The translations under genes and the position numbers were made by a program. From contig JBKCHO010000045.1 in assembly GCA_046302815.1 (NCBI GenBank), positions 1 to 16,050 of the forward strand: DNA of 16,050 nt, written 5' to 3'. The stretch is from JALRAP01 sp046302815 (GTDB lineage: Bacteria; Bacteroidota; Bacteroidia; AKYH767-A; OLB10). Shown piece by piece: positions 7,905 through 15,754 of the stretch (within the stretch, counting starts at the first letter, position 1; each line of letters opens with the position of its first letter). Below the pieces are notes generated by a model. The model saw only the letters and a list, made by a program, of their open reading frames with translations. It ran no database searches and was not told where the DNA came from.

Positions 7905-9173
7905 ATGCAAGGACAAAAAATTTCCAATACTGGCGGTAAACTGAATGTTCCCGACCAACCCATTATTCCTTTCATCGAAGGAGACGGAACGGGACCAGAC
8001 ATCTGGGCTTCCTCCGTCAGGGTTATAGATGCCGCTGTGGAAAAAGCCTATAACGGAAAGCGTAAGATCGTTTGGAAAGAAGTGTTGGCAGGTGAAAAGG
8101 CATTTAACCAAACGGGTAATTGGTTGCCCGATGAAACTTTGGATATCATCAGAGAACACTTAATCGCCATCAAGGGCCCATTGACTACACCTGTTGGAGG
8201 CGGTATTCGTTCATTGAATGTGGCGCTTCGTCAAATATTGGATTTATATGTGTGCTTAAGACCTGTGCGTTGGTTTGAGGGAGTCCCCTCACCTGTGCGT
8301 CACCCTGAAAAGACCAACATGGTTATCTTCCGCGAGAATACTGAAGATATCTATGCTGGCATTGAATATATGGCAGGTACACCTGAAGTGAAAAAAGTGA
8401 TTGAGTTCCTAAAAACCGAGATGAAGGTGAACAAAATCCGCTTTCCAGAATCTTCGTCGATTGGAATAAAGCCTGTTTCCCAGGAAGGTTCTGAAAGATT
8501 GATTCGCGCAGCGATTCAATATGCTGTAGATCACTCGAAACCTAGTGTAACATTGGTACACAAAGGGAATATCATGAAATTCACCGAAGGTGGATTCAAG
8601 AAATGGGGATATGAATTGGCTGAGCGTGAATTTGGCGACAAGGTTTTCACCTGGAACCAATATGACAAAATCGCTGAGGAGAAAGGTAAAGATGCTGCCG
8701 AGTCTGCCATGAAATCAGCCGTTTCTGCCGGCAAAATCATCATCAAGGATTCTATCGCGGATGCCTTCTTGCAACAAATCCTGCTTCGTCCTGATGAATA
8801 CTCGGTTATTGCAACTTTGAATTTGAATGGCGACTATGTTTCAGATGCCTTAGCAGCTTGTGTTGGCGGTATCGGTATCGCACCCGGCGCTAACATCAAC
8901 TATGTTTCAGGACATGCCATCTTTGAGGCGACTCATGGAACCGCACCCAAATACGCCGGTCAAGACAAAGTAAATCCAGGTTCTGTTATTTTGTCTGGTG
9001 CAATGATGCTCGAGCACCTTGGTTGGCACGAAGCAGCAACACTCATTTATTCGGGAATGGAAAAGGCCATTGCTTCCAGGAAAGTCACTTATGATTTCCA
9101 TCGGTTGATGGACAACGCGACTTTGCTCAAATGCTCCGAGTTCGGAGACGAGATCATTCGTTGCATGAATTAA
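7905..9173 (+). CDS. icd: NADP-dependent isocitrate dehydrogenase
   Basis: The enzyme converts isocitrate and NADP+ to 2-oxoglutarate, CO2 and NADPH in the TCA cycle. The 422-residue product is close to the 416-residue E. coli homodimeric type. Isocitrate-binding residues are in place: Ser103 and Asn105 (GGIRSLN), Arg109, Arg119, Arg143, Tyr150 and Lys220. Metal-binding aspartates fall at Asp286 (IADAF), Asp310 and Asp314 (NGDYVSD). NADP specificity is supported by His344, Lys349 and Tyr350 (HGTAPKY) and by Tyr396 and Arg400 (YDFHR), equivalent to the E. coli residues that hold the 2'-phosphate. Ser103 is the position that IDH kinase/phosphatase modifies in E. coli; no such kinase gene is seen here. 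The gene stands alone with its own candidate promoter. Confidence 0.97.
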   Translation: MQGQKISNTGGKLNVPDQPIIPFIEGDGTGPDIWASSVRVIDAAVEKAYNGKRKIVWKEVLAGEKAFNQTGNWLPDETLDIIREHLIAIKGPLTTPVGGGIRSLNVALRQILDLYVCLRPVRWFEGVPSPVRHPEKTNMVIFRENTEDIYAGIEYMAGTPEVKKVIEFLKTEMKVNKIRFPESSSIGIKPVSQEGSERLIRAAIQYAVDHSKPSVTLVHKGNIMKFTEGGFKKWGYELAEREFGDKVFTWNQYDKIAEEKGKDAAESAMKSAVSAGKIIIKDSIADAFLQQILLRPDEYSVIATLNLNGDYVSDALAACVGGIGIAPGANINYVSGHAIFEATHGTAPKYAGQDKVNPGSVILSGAMMLEHLGWHEAATLIYSGMEKAIASRKVTYDFHRLMDNATLLKCSEFGDEIIRCMN

Positions 9174-9189
9174 TACTCTTGCCTATCCA

Positions 9190-9216
9190 TGGGCCTTCGG
9201 AAAAACCAAAGACCCA
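9190..9216 (+). other. Imperfect hairpin between icd and the GH3-LysE gene
   Basis: Bases 9190-9200 pair with 9206-9216 around a five-A loop, with nine base pairs and two C-A mismatches. No T tract follows, so it is not a standard intrinsic terminator. It could be a weak attenuator or 3' end stabiliser for icd, or chance. Confidence 0.25.
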
Positions 9217-9250
9217 CAAAATCTCCGCCAACGAATAAATTCCCAACGGC

Positions 9251-11428
9251 ATGCCCCTGCTAGGAAGTATCATCAAAAGCGGAATATCGCTAAGATCCAA
9301 AATAAGGTTTGAGCGCTCTACTCCCGAGCAACATCAACGCAAAGTGTTGAAGTACTTGCTCTCGAAAGCGCAAAACACCCTTTTTGGACAAGCATATAAA
9401 TTCCCGAAGCTTCTGTCCAGCACCCAATATGTGAACAAGTTCAGGCTGACCGTGCCTGTTCATGATTACAACAGTATTTTCTCCAATTGGTGGAATAAGG
9501 CTTTGCACAACGAAGAAGATGTTTGTTGGCCTGGTCAGGTTCGTTATTTCGCTCTGAGTTCGGGCACATCCGAATCATCAAGCAAGCATATCCCTGTGAC
9601 AAAGGATATTATCAAGTCGATTCAAAAAGTAAGTGTCAACCAGATTCTGTCGCTTTCAAAATACGATTTGCCTGAATCACTTTTTGAAAAGGGCATACTC
9701 ATGCTCGGAGGAAGCACACACTTACATCAAAAAGGAAGTTATTTTGAAGGTGATTTGAGCGGAATCACAGCGAGCAATATTCCATTTTGGTTCCAACATT
9801 TTTACAAGCCTGGTAGAAGGATTGCAAAAGAAAAGGATTGGAATGCTAAGCTGGAGGAAATTACAGAGAAAGCGCCAGAATGGGATATAGGAATTATTGT
9901 GGGTGTTCCTGCCTGGGTGCAACTACTCATCGAGAAAGTCATCGAACGCTACAAATTGTCGAACATCCATGATTTGTGGCCTAACTTATCGATTTATGTT
10001 CATGGGGGTGTATCTTTCGAACCTTATCGCAAAGGCTTCGAGAAGCTGCTGGGAAAACCACTCACTTATATTGAAACATATCTCGCCTCAGAGGGATTCA
10101 TTGCATACCAGGATGAGCCAGGCGAGAAAAGCATGCGGCTCAATCTGAACCATGGGATTTTCTTCGAATTCATTCCATTCAACTCACAAAACTTCACACA
10201 GGATGGTGAAATCCTCGGAAGACCCAAAACTTTGATGGTACATGAAGTGGAAGAAGGGCAAGATTACGCCATACTTCTTTCCACCAATGCCGGCGCTTGG
10301 CGTTATCTGATCGGAGATGTAGTCCGATTCACCAATAAAACCAAATGTGATATCATCATAGTAGGAAGGACTAAACATTTCCTGAGCTTATGTGGCGAAC
10401 ACCTTTCGGTGGATAACATGAACAAAGCGATTGAAATGGTTGCCGATGAAATGAATATTAGCATCAATGAGTTCACGGTTGCAGGCATACCCTATGGAAC
10501 CATGTTTGCACATAAATGGTACATCGGAACAGACGACACAACCGATGCTGAAACACTCAGGGAAATTCTCGATGAAAAATTGAAAATGCTTAACGACGAT
10601 TACCGTGTTGAAAGATCCTCGGCATTAAAAGATGTTTTCGTTGAGCTCGTTTCACCAACCGTTTTCCTGAACTGGATGGAAGCCCACAATAAAGTTGGTG
10701 CACAAAACAAATTCCCACGGGTCATGAAAAGCCATCAACTCGAAGCATGGGATGGGTTTGTGAAAGGAACTTCCGAAAACAAAAACAGATACTCGGCGGT
10801 ATCCATGACAGAAGCAATCATCAGTGGAATCTTGCTGGGAGGGGTACTTGCATTTTTGGTTGGCCCGGTATTTTTCATGCTGGTGCATACGAGTGTTCAC
10901 AAAGGGTTTGTTTCTGCCATGATGCTGTCGATTGGTGTGGTTTCAAGTGACGCCGTATTCGCTGGCTTGACATACTTGGGCAGCTCAAGCATCTCAGGTC
11001 TTCAAGAAATGAACTCTTTGATTGGAATAGCAGGCGGGGTACTTGTCGTTTTGTTTGGCGTTTTCAATTTATTAAAACCTCCATCGGTTAACGCAAAACA
11101 ACTGAATTACAAAAACTCCACCAAAGGATCTCTTATAGAAATGGCAAAAGGATTTTCGATGAACTCTCTAAATCCGTCAGTATTGCTTTTTTGGTTGGGA
11201 GTTGCAGGAACCTGGTCGATACAAGATCCCCATGGACATCATGCTGAGGTGTTTTATGGGAGCGCCCTTTCAACCGTATTTATCACTGACTTAGCCAAAG
11301 CTTGGGGAGCTACACATCTTAAAAAAATAGCCTCTGCAGGATTTTTGATTTGGATGAACAGGGTATCTGGTATTTTACTTTTATTGTTTGGATTGGCTAT
11401 GATTGTGAAGTTCCTTGGCCAACATTAA
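9251..11428 (+). CDS. GH3-family protein fused in frame to a LysE-family transporter
   Basis: The 725-residue frame holds two full-size domains. Residues 1 to about 507 match the GH3 family, acyl-adenylate-forming enzymes that in plants conjugate amino acids to jasmonate or auxin; bacterial roles are mostly unknown. Visible motifs are the phosphate-binding SSGTSESSSK (103-112), TYLASEGF, and VGRTKHFLSLCGEHLS. After a linker of about ten residues, residue 519 (ATG 10805) starts a complete LysE/RhtB-type exporter of 207 residues with several membrane segments, beginning MTEAIISGILLGG and GPVFFML. LysE proteins export amino acids. The pairing would fit conjugate synthesis plus export, but that is inference. 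The domains are usually separate proteins, and the LysE part keeps its own start-like Met, so independent initiation is possible. A one-mismatch -7-like element (TACTCTTG, 9174-9181) lies upstream. Confidence 0.85.
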   Translation: MPLLGSIIKSGISLRSKIRFERSTPEQHQRKVLKYLLSKAQNTLFGQAYKFPKLLSSTQYVNKFRLTVPVHDYNSIFSNWWNKALHNEEDVCWPGQVRYFALSSGTSESSSKHIPVTKDIIKSIQKVSVNQILSLSKYDLPESLFEKGILMLGGSTHLHQKGSYFEGDLSGITASNIPFWFQHFYKPGRRIAKEKDWNAKLEEITEKAPEWDIGIIVGVPAWVQLLIEKVIERYKLSNIHDLWPNLSIYVHGGVSFEPYRKGFEKLLGKPLTYIETYLASEGFIAYQDEPGEKSMRLNLNHGIFFEFIPFNSQNFTQDGEILGRPKTLMVHEVEEGQDYAILLSTNAGAWRYLIGDVVRFTNKTKCDIIIVGRTKHFLSLCGEHLSVDNMNKAIEMVADEMNISINEFTVAGIPYGTMFAHKWYIGTDDTTDAETLREILDEKLKMLNDDYRVERSSALKDVFVELVSPTVFLNWMEAHNKVGAQNKFPRVMKSHQLEAWDGFVKGTSENKNRYSAVSMTEAIISGILLGGVLAFLVGPVFFMLVHTSVHKGFVSAMMLSIGVVSSDAVFAGLTYLGSSSISGLQEMNSLIGIAGGVLVVLFGVFNLLKPPSVNAKQLNYKNSTKGSLIEMAKGFSMNSLNPSVLLFWLGVAGTWSIQDPHGHHAEVFYGSALSTVFITDLAKAWGATHLKKIASAGFLIWMNRVSGILLLLFGLAMIVKFLGQH

Positions 11429-11440
11429 AAACCATATATT

Positions 11441-11448
11441 TATCTTTG
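11441..11448 (+). promoter_or_regulatory. Candidate -7 promoter element TATCTTTG for tRNA-Val
   Basis: TATCTTTG is an exact TAnnTTTG match ending 10 bases before the mature tRNA 5' end, the right distance for a short 5' leader. TTG at 11415-11417, inside the end of the preceding gene, could be the -33 part with 23 bases between. Confidence 0.65.
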
Positions 11449-11458
11449 CACCATCATT

Positions 11459-11533
11459 GGGATGTTAGCTCAGTTGGTTCAGAGCACTGCCTCGACAAGG
11501 CAGGGGTCACTGGTTCGAGCCCAGTACGTCCCA
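11459..11533 (+). tRNA. tRNA-Val(GAC)
   Basis: The 75-base sequence folds into a full cloverleaf. The acceptor stem GGGATGT pairs with ACGTCCC with one T-G wobble. The D arm is GCTC/GAGC around a loop with GG. The anticodon stem CTGCC/GGCAG encloses a seven-base loop TCGACAA, giving anticodon GAC (valine). The variable loop is GGGTC, and the T arm ACTGG/CCAGT has loop TTCGAGC. The discriminator is A and CCA is not encoded. Position 33 is C rather than the near-universal T. It has its own promoter and is followed eight bases later by a terminator, so it is a single-gene unit. Confidence 0.93.
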
Positions 11534-11540
11534 CAATAGA

Positions 11541-11572
11541 AGACCTTGAATTACTTCAAGGTCTTTCCTTTT
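11541..11572 (+). terminator. Intrinsic terminator after tRNA-Val, overlapping the end of the opposing gene
   Basis: A perfect 10-bp inverted repeat (11541-11550 with 11555-11564) has a 4-base loop and is followed by a T-rich tail (TTTCCTTTT) on the plus strand. The TAA stop of the minus-strand lipoprotein gene is at 11553-11551, inside the loop. It may also serve that gene, though no clean T tract follows on the minus strand. Confidence 0.8.
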
Positions 11573-12096
11573 ACCACCTTTTGGTCTTCGCGGAAGCGGT
11601 TCAAACTTTTCACTTTTAAGTATAAAAAAGCGCCTCGGCTTTCACTACTGGCAAAGTATTCTTTATCTCCATAGCTTAACTTGCCACCCAACTCCTTGTT
11701 CCAATCCAATGCTTGCAATGTGTATGCACCATCCCTGTTTTTCAAGCTACCGAATACCAAGTATCGATTGTCGCCATCTTCAAATGTCATTGTGACACGA
11801 TTTCCATCAATCACCTCTTTGATCAAGCAAGGAGTACCTGATTTTATAAGGATTGACTCCAAAACCTGGTCTTTGATCAGGTTAAGAGCACCATCCTCTG
11901 TGCCCTTTTGAGTGCCTTGGGTATAACGAGTTAGAAATATATCGCCACTAACATAGAACTGCAATGACTTCAGATCCTCAGAATCGAGTTTATATTTTTC
12001 CCGCATTTGTTGGGTAAAAACCTCTGAGGTAGAGCCGCAAGAGGCTACGAAAATCGCCAGAGAAATGATTGCCAGTGTTTTGTGAAAACTTTTCAT
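11551..12096 (-). CDS. Small predicted lipoprotein of unknown function
   Basis: The 181-residue product opens with a standard lipoprotein signal: MKSFHK, hydrophobic core, then lipobox VASC with Cys20 as the lipid-modified residue. The mature protein is mixed in composition, with alternating hydrophobic and charged stretches that suggest beta strands, a second cysteine in TPCLI, and a Lys-rich C-terminus ending KGKTLK. I do not recognise a domain. Location would be the periplasmic membrane surface. The last codons form one arm of the hairpin shared with the tRNA terminator. The gene stands alone, convergent with tRNA-Val and divergent from the acyltransferase gene 100 bases away. A possible one-mismatch -7-like element (TTGATTTG, minus strand, 12159-12152) lies 55 bases upstream. 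Confidence 0.8.
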   Translation of the reverse strand: MKSFHKTLAIISLAIFVASCGSTSEVFTQQMREKYKLDSEDLKSLQFYVSGDIFLTRYTQGTQKGTEDGALNLIKDQVLESILIKSGTPCLIKEVIDGNRVTMTFEDGDNRYLVFGSLKNRDGAYTLQALDWNKELGGKLSYGDKEYFASSESRGAFLYLKVKSLNRFREDQKVVKGKTLK

Positions 12097-12165
12097 GGTT
12101 TATAAAGTTTGGAGATTGAAACAATGATTCCAATAATCGTTCCAAAAGAAACAAATCAAAAGCAT

Positions 12166-12173
12166 TTACTTTG
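12166..12173 (+). promoter_or_regulatory. Weak candidate -7 promoter element for the acyltransferase gene
   Basis: TTACTTTG matches TAnnTTTG at all positions but the second and lies 23 bases before the ATG at 12197. Position and spacing fit a promoter, but one mismatch keeps confidence low. Confidence 0.35.
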
Positions 12174-12196
12174 CTGTAATTCCATACCCAAACAAT

Positions 12197-12742
12197 ATGC
12201 TCGGCCCCGTTTATAGATTCTTTTTCAAAATCAGAGGATGGAAGGTGGTCGGTAAGATTCCTGATGACCTCAAGAAATTTGTTATGGTGGTGGCACCTCA
12301 TACAAGTAATTGGGATTTCTTCGTAGGATTAGGTGCAAGGAGTGTGATGGGAGTGGATACCCGATTTGCAGGCAAAAAAGAATTGTTCCGTTTTCCTTTC
12401 GGTTGGATTTTCAAAAAGCTGGGTGGCTACCCAGTAGACCGATCCAAGAAGAATAATTTCGTGGATGCTGTTTGCGATATATACGATTCCAAAGAACGGT
12501 TTTCGATTTGCCTCACCCCTGAGGGAACAAGAAGTTATGCGCATGTATGGAAAACAGGCTTTTGGCATATTGCGCATAAGTTGAACATTCCTATCGTTAT
12601 GATTGCCATGAATTATGAAACCAAAAGCGTGGTAATTGAACCTCCATTTTTTACATCCGGCAATATGGAAACCGATATTTCCAAAATGAAGGATTATTTC
12701 CGCAAGTCACCGGGCCTCCACCCAGAATTAGGCGTCCGCTGA
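12197..12742 (+). CDS. PlsC-like acyltransferase (1-acyl-glycerol-3-phosphate acyltransferase family)
   Basis: The family moves an acyl chain onto lysophosphatidate or related lipids at the inner membrane. The 181-residue product has the catalytic HX4D motif (His35 to Asp40 in HTSNWD), the GYPVDRS block (77-83) that corresponds to the substrate-binding motif, and the TPEGTRS block (107-113). It is shorter than E. coli PlsC (245) and lacks an obvious N-terminal membrane helix, which suggests a compact branch of the family that may act on another lipid. The 3' end overlaps the end of the helicase gene on the other strand by 15 bases. The first residues MLGPVYRFFF are consistent with membrane contact. 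Family is sure; exact substrate is not. Confidence 0.88.
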   Translation: MLGPVYRFFFKIRGWKVVGKIPDDLKKFVMVVAPHTSNWDFFVGLGARSVMGVDTRFAGKKELFRFPFGWIFKKLGGYPVDRSKKNNFVDAVCDIYDSKERFSICLTPEGTRSYAHVWKTGFWHIAHKLNIPIVMIAMNYETKSVVIEPPFFTSGNMETDISKMKDYFRKSPGLHPELGVR

Positions 12743-14152
12743 TTGAAAAAACATCTCGGAAAAATTAACCAGATATAGTTTTTCTGTGGCACGGGTTGAG
12801 GCTGTATACAGCCACCTCCAATAATTTGCATCAATCATTTCCTCTGTTAGATACCCTTGGTCAACATAAACGGCTTTCCACTGCCCGCCCTGCGCTTTGT
12901 GACAAGTTACCGCATAACCGAATTTGACTTGAAGAGCTTGAAAGTAGGGATCAGATGACAACGCAGCTTTTCTAGCTGACTTGGTAACCACTCCATCTAT
13001 GCGACCCAACACAGCATTCATCAGTTTCAAGTTCTGTTCATTTGATAAAGATGGCGTTTCAACATGTAAGCTGTCTAGATTCACCATAGCCTCAAAGGGT
13101 GGTTGCTCCGAATAGTCTGTAAACTCAAGGTTCAAGTTCGCGAAGCGAAACCCATACATTTCCGTAAAACCGTTAACCCTCACCACTCTTAACATATCGC
13201 CGTTAGCAATGAACCCTGGCCCCTCCGAAGCCTCGAGCCAATGGTAATTGTTCTTGGTGCACATTAAATAATCACCGGCATTGATCTCCTCGGTGTACCA
13301 CAATGATCCATATCTGATCTGACGGTTGTAGTTGTTTGCTGAACGGTTGGAGCGGCAAACCACAATGACTTGATCGGTACCGTATTTGCCATGATCACTG
13401 GCCAATTGCTCACCTACATCCGATGATGATAATCTAACTACATCGGGAAAACCCAAATTGAATTGGAACTTTTCTGATCCGTTCAATGATTGACGAAGAG
13501 CGGTCGCATTGAAAAGTATACCGCTTTGATCCTCTTGTCTAACAACTTGGGTTAATTCAAAATGGCCGGCACGCATCCCGAACCTGGAAATCATATATCG
13601 AACATCCAAGGCATTACTTTTCTCCTCTCCAACGGGTGGCAATTGAGCGGTGTCTCCAACCAAGATCAACCTACACCCCTCTCCTTGACTAACATATTCA
13701 ACCAAGTCATGCAGCAGACTTCGACCCATATATCCTTGTCCTGAATGGTCTGGAATCATGGATGCCTCATCCACTATGAAAAATGTGTTTTTCTGGTTGT
13801 TAGGAGCCAACTTCATCTGAAAACTAGCACCCTCTCCTATATCCATCCTATAGATACGCCGATGTATAGTGAATGCCCTTTTTCCTGCATATCCAGACAT
13901 CACTTTGGCGGCCCTACCAGTAGGTGCTAACAAAACAGAATTGGAGCCAATTCCAGGCAGTGTTTTGACTATGGCGCTGACCATAGTTGTTTTGCCTGTT
14001 CCAGCATAGCCTTTAATAACATAGGTGTCGCCCGTATGGCTGTTGGCAATGAAATTTGCCAGCCTTGAAACCAATTCGGATTGCCCTACCGTTGGTTCGA
14101 ATTTTAAATTTCGAAGCAAGGCTGTAATAAGGGTTTCTTTGATTCGGTCCAT
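12728..14152 (-). CDS. RecD/Dda-like superfamily 1B DNA helicase
   Basis: The 474-residue protein contains the whole helicase core: a Q-motif-like glutamine (Gln24), Walker A GYAGTGKTT (48-56), motif Ia APTGRAAKV (76-84), Walker B VDEAS (127-131), motif III GDTAQLPPVG (166-175), a VVRQ motif IV, and the C-terminal motifs CHKAQGGQW (417-425) and TASTRA (450-455). This order is typical of superfamily 1B helicases such as RecD, RecD2 and phage Dda, which move 5' to 3'. It lacks the long N-terminal region of RecD2, and no recB or recC is nearby, so it is likely a stand-alone helicase in repair or fork processing. A one-mismatch -7-like element (TAATTTTA, minus strand, 14182-14175) lies 22 bases upstream of the ATG. 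The gene is divergent from the DUF3822-like gene. Confidence 0.9.
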   Translation of the reverse strand: MDRIKETLITALLRNLKFEPTVGQSELVSRLANFIANSHTGDTYVIKGYAGTGKTTMVSAIVKTLPGIGSNSVLLAPTGRAAKVMSGYAGKRAFTIHRRIYRMDIGEGASFQMKLAPNNQKNTFFIVDEASMIPDHSGQGYMGRSLLHDLVEYVSQGEGCRLILVGDTAQLPPVGEEKSNALDVRYMISRFGMRAGHFELTQVVRQEDQSGILFNATALRQSLNGSEKFQFNLGFPDVVRLSSSDVGEQLASDHGKYGTDQVIVVCRSNRSANNYNRQIRYGSLWYTEEINAGDYLMCTKNNYHWLEASEGPGFIANGDMLRVVRVNGFTEMYGFRFANLNLEFTDYSEQPPFEAMVNLDSLHVETPSLSNEQNLKLMNAVLGRIDGVVTKSARKAALSSDPYFQALQVKFGYAVTCHKAQGGQWKAVYVDQGYLTEEMIDANYWRWLYTASTRATEKLYLVNFSEMFFQSADA

Positions 14153-14223
14153 GGAAAAGCCTCCAAATAGGATTTAAAATTAGGTTACTTATTCCTGCCA
14201 GATTCGAAAAAATCAAAAAATCG

Positions 14224-14231
14224 TAGATTTG
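14224..14231 (+). promoter_or_regulatory. Candidate -7 promoter element TAGATTTG for the DUF3822-rsmD-coaD operon
   Basis: TAGATTTG is an exact TAnnTTTG match, 93 bases before the ATG at 14325, with a TTCG at 14203-14206 as a possible -33 element (17 bases between). It lies in the 172-base divergent gap between helicase and DUF3822-like gene. Confidence 0.45.
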
Positions 14232-14324
14232 TGTAGGAATAAAGGATCTTTGGCCGAAATACATCACCCAAGTCATTTGTTTCCGTTATAAAACGACCGT
14301 TTCAACCCAAACCAATAATAAATC

Positions 14325-15200
14325 ATGCCTGAAATACACTTGGAGTTGAAACCGGATCTACAAATCGCTGGCCCTGCATATGAAAGAAACCAAGGCGGAG
14401 TGGCTGATCTTTATATACACATGGGTGAATTGAGTTTCTCATGCGCCATCGCGAATCCCTCTGCCAAAAGATTCGTCGCCTTCGAGCACTGGGATTTGGA
14501 CAAAAAATTATCATCTATCCTAATCAAAGGCATTTTCGATGGCTCCAAATTGCTATCAAAACCAGAAAGCTTTCGAAAGACCACCTGTATCACGGAGAGT
14601 GCGCACAGCATTTTTGTTCCAGAACCTCTTTTCGACAAAAGCAATATGGTAGATCAACTTGAACTTTGCTACGGAGACATCCCTAATAATTTGTCTGTAG
14701 CATTTGAGGAAATACCTCTGTTGGGAGTTGTAAGTTGCCACACTAGCAATGCGAGCTTAAACGACACCATTGGTGATAAATATCGCCATGTCCAATTCCA
14801 CAGTGCTTCTGCAGTCCGACTGGCCTACCTCGCTTCCGTATCTGGCCCCGGAAAAGATGCATTGATACTTGTAACCACGAACAACACAACCATGCAAATA
14901 ACTGCGGTTCGTTCTTCCGCATTGCTTTTTAACAACTCTTTTCAATTTAACACTCCAGAGGAATTGACTTATTACCTGCTTCTCGTTTTGGAACAATTGA
15001 AATTGAGCCCAGAGGCTGTAGATGTTTTTTTTGCTGGAGATGCATCCAAGGCAGACCCAGCCTACTTACTCGCATGTAAATACATTACAAACTGCAGATT
15101 GTCGGGCTTGCCTTCTGTATTCACATACGAACCTGAATTTTCCTTTTTGGATGGTTGTAAGCACTTCAACTTGTTCTGCGGTCCAGTGTGCGTATCATAA
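14325..15200 (+). CDS. DUF3822-family protein
   Basis: The 291-residue soluble protein fits the Bacteroidota-specific DUF3822 family in length, in its C-terminal pattern (VFFAGD, then ACKYITNCRLSGLP) and in its place directly before rsmD and coaD. It has no signal peptide or membrane segment. Segments such as DLYIHMGELSFSCAI near the N-terminus and DALILVTTNNTTMQITAV mid-protein look like paired beta strands as in actin-like (ASKHA) folds. That fold is my inference, and no ATP-binding motif is obvious. Function is unknown. The stop (15198-15200) overlaps the GTG start of rsmD by 13 bases, so translation of the two is probably coupled. Confidence 0.78.
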   Translation: MPEIHLELKPDLQIAGPAYERNQGGVADLYIHMGELSFSCAIANPSAKRFVAFEHWDLDKKLSSILIKGIFDGSKLLSKPESFRKTTCITESAHSIFVPEPLFDKSNMVDQLELCYGDIPNNLSVAFEEIPLLGVVSCHTSNASLNDTIGDKYRHVQFHSASAVRLAYLASVSGPGKDALILVTTNNTTMQITAVRSSALLFNNSFQFNTPEELTYYLLLVLEQLKLSPEAVDVFFAGDASKADPAYLLACKYITNCRLSGLPSVFTYEPEFSFLDGCKHFNLFCGPVCVS

Positions 15201-15742
15201 GCGGAAAATATAAAGGAAGGGCGTTTCAACCTCCCAAAAACCTACCGGTTAGACCCACAACGGATTTCGCCAAAACCGGTCTGTTCAATCTGCTATCTAA
15301 TAGAATCGATTTTCAAGCCTGTTGCTGTCTCGATCTTTTTGCAGGAACAGGTTCTATCTCCTTGGAGCTCGCATCCCGCGGATGCAACTCGGTTACGAGT
15401 ATCGACAGGGATGCCGGCTGCATCCAATTTATCAAAAATACTACTGAAAGGCTTGAGGAAAAAAACATCCTGGCAATTAAGTCCGATGTGTTCAAGTACC
15501 TATCATCGTGTAAGAACAAGTTCGATATCATTTTTGCCGATCCACCCTTTGAAGCAGTTTACAGGAAAGATCTTCATGAATTTGTCTTCAACAACGGTTT
15601 ACTGAAGGAAAACGGCATGTTGGTCATCGAACACACCTCCTCTGAAAGCTGGGAACACCTTCCCCATTTTGATTTCTCAAGGAGTTATGGAAATGTCGCT
15701 TTCAGTTTTTTCCGTAAATTTGATTTGGATACAAACGCCTAG
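15188..15742 (+). CDS. rsmD: 16S rRNA (guanine(966)-N2)-methyltransferase
   Basis: RsmD methylates N2 of G966 in 16S rRNA using S-adenosylmethionine. The 184-residue product matches the family length and carries RIISGKYKG at the N-terminus, RPTTDFAKTGLFN (22-34), SAM-binding motif I LDLFAGTGS (48-56), the acidic Asp73 after strand 2, and the catalytic DPPF (118-121). Translation starts at GTG 15188, because the conserved RIISG block follows it at once and no ATG is available there. It overlaps the DUF3822-like gene by 13 bases and is 12 bases from coaD. The protein is unusually cysteine-rich near residues 45-47 (three in a row). Confidence 0.95.
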   Translation: MRIISGKYKGRAFQPPKNLPVRPTTDFAKTGLFNLLSNRIDFQACCCLDLFAGTGSISLELASRGCNSVTSIDRDAGCIQFIKNTTERLEEKNILAIKSDVFKYLSSCKNKFDIIFADPPFEAVYRKDLHEFVFNNGLLKENGMLVIEHTSSESWEHLPHFDFSRSYGNVAFSFFRKFDLDTNA

Positions 15743-15754
15743 CACCGCTATCAA

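Noticed and set aside
7782..8159. Minus-strand open frame of 125 codons across the dnaX end and icd start
   Set aside because: It covers the icd promoter and the conserved N-terminus of icd on the other strand and shows no domain.
9190..9216. Hairpin after icd as an intrinsic terminator
   Set aside because: The stem has two mismatches and no T tract follows, so it is listed only as an imperfect hairpin.
11350..11619. Plus-strand open frame of 89 codons running through tRNA-Val
   Set aside because: It overlaps the LysE end, the tRNA and its terminator, so it is not a gene.
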